NCBI GenBank assembly: GCA_030998225.1
Contig: JAPYXD010000753.1
Coordinates: 1,488,001-1,552,000, forward strand
DNA from: Diplolepis rosae
Lineage: Eukaryota > Arthropoda > Insecta > Hymenoptera > Diplolepididae
Direction: 5' to 3'
DNA length: 64,000 bases
In this document: one piece after another, positions 33,621 through 44,200 of the stretch
How the letters are laid out: every line of letters starts with the position of its first letter
Numbering within the stretch: the stretch's first letter is position 1
Translations under genes and position numbers: made by a program
The notes under the pieces: generated by a model
The model's database searches: none
What the model was told of the DNA's origin: nothing
The model's input: the letters and a program-made list of their open reading frames with translations, nothing else

Positions 33621-35168
33621 CAATCTTTTTGCACGCCTTTAGTGTCGACCACTCAAGAGGCACAAAATATTTAATTTTTTTAGGCAAAATTTGATGGTTT
33701 GAATACGTAAAAAATAGTTTTAAAATTCCTCGAAACATTGTTGACCTTGAAAATCGGTATTTCAAAGTCAAATTTCATTTCTAGTAAATGCGAGGAGTTC
33801 AGAGTGTTTTCCTACGTAATTTGATGGACTGAATACGAAAAAAATACTGAAAAAATCACTGAGGTATCCTTGACCTTGAAAATCTACAGTCAAGGTCACA
33901 TTTCATGTTTTGCATAAGCGAAAGTTGGAGATGGCTTTCCAGCATCATTGATGCGCTAAAAATGGGAAAAACAGTGAGAGAAAAAATCCTCAAAGCATCT
34001 TTGACCTTGAAAATGTCTATTTCGAAGTGAAATTTTAGTTTCTAGCACAAACGCAGTGAGCTTCAACCTCATATCTGAAGGTTACATAAAATACTGCGAC
34101 ATTCATTCTCAGCATGATCTAAGATCAACGACGTGAACGCGAATTTTTTTTTTCTTGCTATTTCAAGGTCAATATCCAGTGATTTTATGTATAAATTTTG
34201 CATTTTATAAGAGGTCGATTTGTACTGAAATTTCCCCGCATCTAAAAGGTTAATTGGTATTTGCGCTATCATATAAAAAGTTAAAAACAGTTTGCTAGAA
34301 AAATTTTGATTATTTCAAACCAGAAAAAAAATTAACGGCTCAAACCTAATTTTTTGCTCATTGAATTTATTATTTTTGAATATTTATAAATAAGTTATTC
34401 CGAAATTGTTATTATTAGTGTGGTGTATGCAAGTTTCGAAATTTTTCGTGACTTTTTACAAAATGTATTTTCGAAGCATAAAAGTGTCTTTTCACATAAA
34501 TATTCGGCCTGCGTGACAAATGTACAATTCAGAATATTATTTTTTACTCTTGTTAATATTCACCGTATTTATTGCGTACCTAAGCAAATGTTCGAAAAAT
34601 GTCTACTAGTTTGTCCTTTTACAGCTTAACACAGTTAAAAAAAATTATTTTACTTTTTAGACTTTCTGTCAAGTAACTGTGTTAATTAAAAAATTTAAAA
34701 CAACCAAATATTTAGAATTTTTTCAAATTATTTAGTTGGTCTGAAATTTACTAATTTAAATTTAGATAGTAAAATTGATGCAAAGTTTAAATTTTTTTAA
34801 CCATCTGATTATCGTAAGAACAAAATTCCAGGTATTAAATGTTTATGAAGCAAATGAAATATAAGCAAAACAACATAGTTCTGTGAAATCTTGAATGTCT
34901 ATTCACGTCACGAGTTTTATTTGATTAAAGAATTTAGATTTAAACATTTCTGTTGTGATGATTGCAATACATTTTCCACGACGCAAAAAAAACTCTGATA
35001 AAGTGACTATATTATTCTTTTCGTTTTAATGAAATTTAGCCAGCACACAACAAGATTAGCACACAAATATTATTTTACTAAATTATGTACTACGTTATAA
35101 ATTAATGAACAGAAAAAGGTGGGGTAAGATTTCAAAATGTAAAGCAAGGATAGTTTAAAAAAAAGTTA

Positions 35169-35174
35169 TTTATT
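35169..35174 (-). promoter_or_regulatory. poly(A) signal of gene C
   Basis: AATAAA on the minus strand about 115 bp past the stop codon, in a tract homologous to the 3' ends of A and B. Confidence 0.45.
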
Positions 35175-35286
35175 GCAATTATTAAAAAGCATTCATAAAA
35201 TAGCATGAATTTAGGTGATAAATATGGTAAAACTCAAAAATCAGGAAGTTGGAGCAAATTTAAATTGCATAACATAATTGCACCAC

Positions 35287-38200
35287 TTAAAATGGGTTAT
35301 TCACTGTGAAATTTGGATCTCCTTCTTCGGCTGAAAGATACTGGAGAATGGTGCGTATTCCGTGAAGATAGCCCACATCTAGATACTTAGTTTCATTATT
35401 TGAATCAAGCTTTTCAACAAGAAAGCCGAGAAGTTTGTTGCCGGTAAATAGGGGATCACCTATTTTTTCCTAAAAAGCCATAAGATTTTTAATTTGAACT
35501 TGATCTTACAATAAAAATAGAAAGATAAAGAAATATAAATAACTTGTCTTTATTTTCAACATTTGTAATCTTAAGGAAATATGATATCGATTATTCCAAT
35601 TTTTCCTTAGCATACAGTAATGTTTATTAATGCTTTTCTTCCAGTTTGACTATGCGTATCAGTTTCTACTTTATTTTTCTATGCACAGAACCTAACCGGA
35701 TATGGAAGGTATTAATGAATGTTACTGTAGGAATTGTTTTGAACCGATATACTTACAGGCAATTCACTTTGTAATTTTTTCACGTAGATAATTTCACCAT
35801 CTATTCTTCCAATATCACCTTTTAAGACTTGTATATATGGCTGCACAAAACATATGTACACTATTAGAAATGTTCCGATATCTTAAAATTGCAACAAATT
35901 TATTAACATTCATATTAAAATTACGTCGTTCAAATAAATTCCCATGGCATTTATCTTAACAATACAAAACTTTAACAGAATTTTATTTTTTATCTTAAAA
36001 ATAAGGAAAATGTAACCAAATTTTTTTGCATTGTCCAAGTAAAAATTTTTCGTCTTCAGATCGATTTAAATTAACCCTGATTGAGACATGTTGAAGACGT
36101 AGTCAAGACATTAAGGGGTTAGACTACTGTGACGGGCGTTTTTTTCAGGGTAATTTTTAGAAATTAATTTCTAACTAAATATTTATGAAACACACCAATA
36201 ATTTTTTTTCATTATCTTCTATACACATTGAAGAACGTGTCAACATTCCTTTGTCCAAAGAATATAAAACTCGTCGAGTTAAGCCGCTTTGCGCAACCCC
36301 ATGATTTTTTTGCATGGTCGGATGGTCTACACGATTTCGCGAAAACCAGTCGTCTGATACAATAATCAAAAATATGCTTATCATCTATATTGTTTTCAAA
36401 TTAATTAGGTGAGTTTGAAATTTTTGTCACTGCCTACATTATCGGAGGTTCACTAGTCGCGTATCAGATAGGATACGTTGTCGACAGGTGTCCTCGTAGA
36501 CAATTTCAAACTCTTATATCGCAAATAATGCAATTGAATTCAAATATTTAAAGAATTTGAAAATCTTTCTGACCTGGGTTCGAATCCCAGCGCAGTCGAA
36601 AGCGTCTTTTTTTCCGCAGAAAGATTTTCAAATTCTTTAAATATCTATATTGTATTGGCTTTCGGTCGATGGAGAATTTTTTTTTTTTCATTTTTGGCGA
36701 CGAGAAAAAAATTGCTGAATTTTTTAATGCAATTTTTTGGCCCAAATTACATGTTATTATTATTAATAATTATTGAGCAAAACATAATATCGACAAAATC
36801 GTCCGTCAACCGAAAGACACTAGTTCTTAGAATAAGTGTACCAACTTTCAAGTCAATTCGTTAATTAGATATCGAGATATCGTGTACACCGTTTTGAAAA
36901 ACATATTTTTTAGAAAAACGCGTTTAAAGTTTCGGTACTTGTGTCACGTCCCGCGACTCTACCGCCTCGAGTAAGAAAAAAATCAAGGAACCAATGAAGG
37001 GATCAAGGCAACATTACTGCGTGCGTGATTTTATCGACGCAAGTAATACAGATCTACAGATCAACAGAATGATCAATATGGAATTACCATGTGTCATTAT
37101 AATACCTACATATGATAACAAATCGACTGACCCAGAGAGAAAGTAAATGAAGCCCTACAGTACCAACGCACTACTACATGCAATTATCACACACATTACA
37201 GTCACAACATGTAACTTGCAATAACATGTGACTGGTCATAAAATGAAGCTCGTCATAGTTGACCTTTCAAAGTTCTATATAAAGCGAAAGTTCCAATAGA
37301 AGTCAGTCCAGTCCAGTGTGATCATTTTTTACCGCGAGTTCAGTCCAGTCAGGGCATTCCAGTCAAATCTCATCAGATTATTCACCGACAGTTGGTCCAG
37401 TTCTAATTCATCGCCGAGTTCAACGGCTGTAAAAAGTGAAGGGGAAATGCCTTAACAAATCCTCTCTAAAACATGGGATCAGAGAATCGACTATCTCAAA
37501 CGACAAAAAAGTAAATGCTAATAATCAGCATTTTTTCTTCAGTTTAGTGTGACGTCTACTCTAAAATTGGGGCACTGGTTACCCTAAATTAACGACAAAG
37601 CTTGGAAGAGAACGGCTGGCCCAAGTATTTCACGTAACGGCTCGCCTAGTTTAGGGTAATGGTTCTCTCAAATTGACAGAGATGTTCGACTAAACAGAGG
37701 TCGCGCAGCTCTCCGTGTGTTTAGCGCATCAATTCTACGTGTTGGGCGAGCGAATCCTCTAAACTTTCCTCCGTGTATGGATAGCAAACTCAGAGGGCGC
37801 GAAAACACTATGCAGCAAGTAGAACTCCATAAAGGACAGAACCGCACAAAAATAAACCGCCAGAACAGGACACGTCCGAACGGGGCCGAAGCCACCGGCC
37901 GAATCCTAGATCAGGTGAAACATTAATGGTTGTGCAGAGATGTAGTGGTACAGGATTAAGGTTTTATGTGAAAAAATCGATCTCTGGTAGAATTTTTTAA
38001 AAAAGGAGCTGATATTTAAATAGAATAATTATTTATATGCTAAATTAATTAAAAAATTTTCAACCGTACCAATGCAGAGATAATTAATGTCAAAGTTGAC
38101 TATTTTAACACGTAATTCATGGGCAATGCATAGGCACTCTCCACATTTTAATTTGTAGTAATTAAACGCTCTGGTAGAGAAATTTTAAAAATATCGGTAT

Positions 38201-41200
38201 TTATGCTTCTTGAAAATATAAATTTTTGAAAAAAACATCAAATCTCTCCACCGTGCAGATTTATAGATAATCTAATTTAGAACATTTAAATTTCCATCTC
38301 ACTTGATCTGACATTTTTTCAACTGTTAACAATAACCTTTGACATCCATCTATTCAAATGCACATCACAGTTAGGTTTAAATTGCAGTGTTGCAAGGGAG
38401 GCTGTCGGTCGGGCAGTGGGTGCACAACTCATCCCTGACACGATGGTCTCTCTCATGCTCCAGTCTGAACAAAAATGGATACTTATCGAGTTATTCGTCA
38501 CCCTGGTGATGAAGACGAGGGAGCTCGATGGGCGTGCAGAGCGCGGCAACAACGGGGGCCAGTAGAAATCGCATCGGGGCCTGCACCTGCAGTCCTACGT
38601 CTTGGGCGGACTTGGGTGTCCGCGTCGTTCGGGGAAGGAATCGCTTCGTTCCTTCCCTGTCCGGCGCGGCTAGTCGGTCTGCCTAACGGGCGTGCGGCCG
38701 CGGATGGGAGTCCTGGGCGAACGGAACCAAAAAAAAAAAAAGAAAAAATTGCAGTGTTGCACGATCTACGAGTCGGCCGCTGGCATAGCATTAGTGACTA
38801 TACGTATACAATCATACTACGAATTCTAAGCCAGTAGCGCACTAAATTTTTCACCATGCGACCCCATGAAATTTTTTCAAAACAGCATAGCTCGACGGCG
38901 CCCCACGGGACTCTACTATTTGTACGGGGATGGGACTTACATTCAACCTTAAGTGGGCAAGGACTAAACGAATAAGAGCAAGAAGGATAGGGAATGGGTG
39001 ATAATTTACCCCAAGCATCAAACGACTATAAAGTCAAGACGATATTACGACTTGTCTCATTTTTGAGACTGGGCGAGACATAAACGTCTTCAAGACATGT
39101 TTAAGACATCATTGAGACGAAATGAAGACGACAATTTTTCACTTGGCTGCAAAATCTTAGTAGTTAGTTTAAAACTCATGCACAAGAATTATAGTGATCT
39201 TATATTTAGAAATATTTGTCAAAATATCTATTTTCATACAAAAATACTTTAGCCCTTGTAGATATCAATCTTACACGCAAAAAAGAGAATGGCACAAATT
39301 GCTATTCTGAACTGACAAATGTTCACTCGGATATTTCTTTGTTTGAAATGCGAAAAGTGAAATTCGCAATACAAATGGTGAAATTTGCAATGTAATTGAT
39401 AAAATATTCAATTAGAATTGTAAAATTTACAATAGTAAAAAACCGTACATTATTTATCATTTTATCCTGCGAAAAAGCATTATACGATTCAGAACAACAA
39501 TTTGTGTGGATTCTCATTCCTTCGTGTATACTTAAATATTCAAATGAAATAAATAACTAAATGCTTCTTTGCTTTAAAAAATTGAATAAGTTGCGAAGGA
39601 AAAGCATTTAATTTAAATAAGGACTTAACGTTTTGAAGAATTGACTTTATATAGCAAAAGCTACATAATGTTTTTTTGGATATTATTTTCGGATGTAAAA
39701 AGCTTAGCCAAATGCATTTTCTGGATCTTCAACATTTACCCTTCGAACATTAAGTTCCGTGATGCACGTGCCTCTTCTCATTATACGAGTATTAAGATCT
39801 GTTTCTCTATTACCATCGTAAATTGATACATATGTTACAGTTGTTAAGTCCAAAGGCGACTTGCTACCTGTTATCTGTAAAGAAATTAAACTTTTTCTTT
39901 TATATATATATATATTTTTAATCTAAAGAAAATTTTTGTTCTAATTTTTAAATTCAACATAAGTTGCGGAACCCGAGTCGAAAAATCGAAGGCCTTATTT
40001 GAGCCTCTGCGACATAATTTTGAGGCTGAAGAGGGGTAAAAGAGGTTCTTGTTCGTATTTTTGAACCTCTTTTAAGCCTCCAGATTTGACTTACGTCCGT
40101 TTTAGGCTCAAGAGGTTCAAAAAGAGGTCATACATTACGACGGGAAAAGTTCCTGTGAGGCTCTTCTCGATCGAAGAAGTTCTTAAGCGTTAAAAGAGGT
40201 TGAAAAATAAAATACAGAGGCTAAAGAGGGTTAAATGATGACTTAACGATTATCAATAGGCTTTAAAGAGGTTGTGGAGGCTTAAAATGTTACAAATGAG
40301 CTTCAACATCACCAAGAGGCTCATATGAGGCCCTCGAAATTTCGACTCGAAAAGGTAAAGTTTTTGAAATAGAATTTTCGAAATCCGATACTCTAGTAAT
40401 AGAAATAGCTCTACCCCTTACCAGCATTAGAGCAATGTCCTTTTCTATTTTCTTAACTTCAGCAAATGCTTTCTGCTTCTTTTCCGAAATATAGATGGAG
40501 TACTTTTTTTTATTTTCTAGAATACTTGAATGAACAAGGATACTTGCAGCTCGCATGCAGACTCCCAAACCCAAAACTTTTCCATTTTTGAGAATTAAAA
40601 CTAAAGGAACACAAATGGGGCAAATGCAATTTAAAACTCGTGTATAATACTCATAAATACTAAATGCAAATTTCCATTTTATTAAAAAAAACTTAAACAA
40701 ATTTCCGCTGTTAGGAAGGCCTCAGATTAGATAAGCCCCTCTACTGGACAACACGCAGAAAAAAGTTCTGTATAATATACTGAAAATCCGGTAAATTTTA
40801 CTTAATTTCCAAGTACTTATATGGACAACTGGCCAGTTAACTGAATGTTACTAGGCTGAACAAGTAACTGTAATCAGATTTGGTAGTTACAAATACGAAT
40901 ACATAAGTGGTACTGACTTGCGGATCAGTAAATTTCACCGAGCCAATTGCTATCCTACACTGTTTCTAAATGCTACAAATGCTTATTATTCTGTTACATT
41001 TCCATAGCGTGTAAGAGAATGTAAATTACTGTAACGGTATAGTTTACCAAATGACATATTAGAATATTTATTTAAAAATATTAAATAAACAATTTGACTC
41101 ACAAGATTTTAATATAAGCTGTAAAACATTATTATTAATCCATTTTTCAAAAAAAGTCAATTTCTCAAATTTTGTGGGATACGACATATTAGAACGTGGG

Positions 41201-44200
41201 TATCGAGATGTTAAAAAAAAGATAGTATCGGATAATATCTTGGATTATAAACTGAAACATACCAGATTTAACGCGTGCAAAACAAAAGAAAGATAGAGGG
41301 GAGAGCTTTGGCACTCAGAAGAGGGGAGGTTTCAGTGGGAACACATACACAAATATTATTATCATACCTCATTTATGTTCACATATTTAAGTACACAATG
41401 CTACACTATTTATAATCGCATACGCTTGAAATTAAATTTCAGAATCGCTTTTGGGTTCGAACCCTCTAACTCTACCTATATCTACATTAACTAAACGCAT
41501 TCCTGACGCCTAATGCCTCTCGGCTATTCTCGCTTGCCATATTCCGAAATAAATGTCGCTTATAAGCCACTACTGAGTTGGCCAGACTTGGATTTGAGTC
41601 TACGAAGCTATTCGGATAACGTCGGAAGCACTCAGACGACATTCTGAAACGAATTATATGAAAAACCGAGAATGAATGTTTTTATTTTACCGAATACTAT
41701 CCCTACTTTTAACATTCAAGTTTTATGATCCGTTTTTCTCACTGCAGTTGGAAATTCCTTTGTTTACACCCAGCGTTGCCGGCACACGTGATTTACACAT
41801 GAAGGTTATGTTTTCGTTACATGTGCGCGAGTTAAGCGGAACATCCAGATCGGTAAAATCTACTGATCTTTCGTTAATGTGTATTATACTAGTATTGTAA
41901 TTCAGTTCCAGTGAATAGTACTTATCATCCTGTATTTAATGCATATGATAAAGGTATTTTTAACTCACAAGTGACAGAGTTAGATTTACTTTGATTTTAC
42001 TATGAGATTTACGAAACGCTCAGTAATTCCGACATTTCTTTTCAGCTATGTTAACAGTTTTTACTGTTACATTTACTTAAAATCATTTACTGTTCCTAGT
42101 TAGTAAATTTTGCCTTTCTTTTTTCTGCGTGTAGGATATATAAGGCGCTACACTAGCCCTTAGGGCAGTTCTTTCTGTAACCTGGAACCTGTAAACTTGT
42201 GTAATAAAGACGTGTGATTTCCCTAATAGGAAATCACTAATTTTCAAAAAAACAACTCTTGTCTTTTCACGCATAACAACGCAACAAAAAAAATTTATTT
42301 TTGAGGGGGAAAAGCGACTCCGCAAAAATACGACGTTCAAAATATGCGTAATTCGTGTGTATAATAGAATACTAACCAATACTATCTTGTGCTTCCTTAC
42401 TATTAACCTTGTTTTCGGTTAGTTGACTTAGTAAAGTGGGATTCAGGTCATCTGGAAATATATTGGAAAACATTGAGCAAACAATAAAATTTGATTGGAA
42501 GATTGATCGCTTTAGAAGTTTCAACTGATATGAAAGTTGTACAAAATTTCTGGATAAAAATGAACTTTTCTCCGAAAGTTGAAAAGGTGAAATTTTAATA
42601 AAAAATCAGACAGTTTGAAAAAATTGTGATTCTCTTTCAACATTTTACTATTGAATAAATAAATTTCATTCAATCAGCATATGGTTTTTGAAAAATGTGT
42701 AAAGTTTTTAAAATTGATATCTCAAAAAATAAGATATGATGCAATAGTTTTTATTTTAAAAGTATTTGGTTTTTAAGTGCTTTCCATACATGAATGGCTG
42801 GCGTCCAAAAGGGGGTAACCCTCATTTCCCATTTTTTACAGGAAGCCGGAAAAACTTCCGTATTTTTTATTTATTATATTTTTTATAAATAAAATTTGTC
42901 CTATTTGTAGTGGCTCCCTGGGCACATATAGTCCAAAAATATCAGTTGTTTTTGTACACTATTTCTTTATTTGTAAGGGTTTCCGTAGCTCGGTGGGGTA
43001 ACCCCGGTAGTAAATTGCGGCCTAAAGGGGGTAACACTGCCTTTTTCTTTTTTCTTTTATTTATCAGAGAAACTCGCAGATTATCGGATAGTTCGAAAAT
43101 AATATATGAAAATTGGAATGTTGCACTCATAAATATCGAAACAAAAAGTTTTGAAAACTGTTGAGGTCAAATTTGGAAATTTTTGAATTTTCAAATTTAA
43201 AATTGTAATATTTCGGCTGGAAATCATGTATTTGCAAATTTAAAATTTCTAATTGTTTGATTTTTGAATTTAAACCTTCGTATTTTATTATTGTAAAATT
43301 CTCTGAAGTTTTCGAGAACTTCTCGAGTCAAATTTGTAAATTGCAAACTTCCAAGTTCAAAATTGTGAGACTTGGACTTTGGATTTTAAGTATTTTCAAA
43401 TTCAAAATTTTGAAATTGTTCATTCTGAAATTTGAAAACTTACAAATCCAAACTTAGAAATAATAAAAGGAAAACTTACAAAAAATGTAACCGTCTTAGG
43501 ATTACGGATTTATGTTTAATTTCATTTTTCGAAAATACATGTCAATTAAGCAAATCGGGAAAATTTCATAAAATCCATCACATACTGTTGGATCTATAAC
43601 TTAATTCGTGCGGTTTTTTTTTCAAAATTTGAACGTTTATTTAAGAAAGACATGTACAATAGTATTATTCAAAGTATTGCCCATCTGAAGCTATGACTTT
43701 TTCCCATCTTTCTGGCAATTCGTGGATTCCATCCCAAAATAACTGCGCCGGCTTGGCAGCCAAGAATGAATCAAGCCAATTTTTGATACCCTATTCTGAT
43801 GTGAACCGTATTCCAGTGAGGGCGTTCTGCATCGACCGGAACAAATGGTAGTCAGAAGGGGCAAGGTCTGGGCTATAAGGCGGGTGGGGTATAACTTCCC
43901 ATCGACTGTTTTCCAAATAGCTCTTAACCGGAATAGCAACATAGGGCCGAGCGTTGTCATGATGGAAAATTATTGCCTCGTGCCTGGTCGCATATTCCGG
44001 GTATTTTTCGGCTATTGCTCTCTTCAAACGGATTAATTGTGTTCGGTAGCGTTCTTCATTGATAGTTTCACCCGGTTTTAGCAGCTCATAATACAGCACA
44101 CCCTACTGATCCCACCAAATACAGAGCATTACCTTCGTGCCATGGATATTCGGCTTTGCCGTTGATTTGACTGGTTGGCCGGGTTTCACATATGATTTAT

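Larger units (their letters stand above)
36035..39146. mobile_element. possible 3.1-kb element with CCAAGT ends
   Basis: CCAAGTAAAAATTTTTCGTC at the left pairs with the reverse complement of the right end (CCAAGTGAAAAATTGTCGTC), and both are followed by GACATGT/AAGACGT-type repeats. It contains the tRNA-like fold-back at 36543 and the LINE fragment at 38395. No clear target duplication was found, so these could be two separate solo ends. Bases 36950-37930 are comparatively GC-rich with TATATAAAG near 37275 and CCAGTCCAGT repeats, which could be LTR-like, but no LTR pair was seen. Confidence 0.35.

Noticed and set aside
36543..36645. Complete tRNA gene
   Set aside because: Only a T-arm and part of an acceptor strand are present; no D-arm, anticodon arm or A box.
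36950..37930. Solo LTR of a retrotransposon
   Set aside because: A TATATAAAG box and a TGTCACGTCCC start look suggestive, but no terminal CA, target duplication or second LTR could be found.
38475..38837. 120-codon open frame with Arg/Ala-rich sequence
   Set aside because: It reads an incorrect frame of the GC-rich LINE 3' end and crosses the poly(A) tail and target duplication.
40290..40700. 136-codon minus frame starting MFKFFLIK as a stand-alone gene
   Set aside because: Only its middle part (40422-40600) aligns with genes A and B, as exon 2b of gene C. Both ends read into introns and a transposon.
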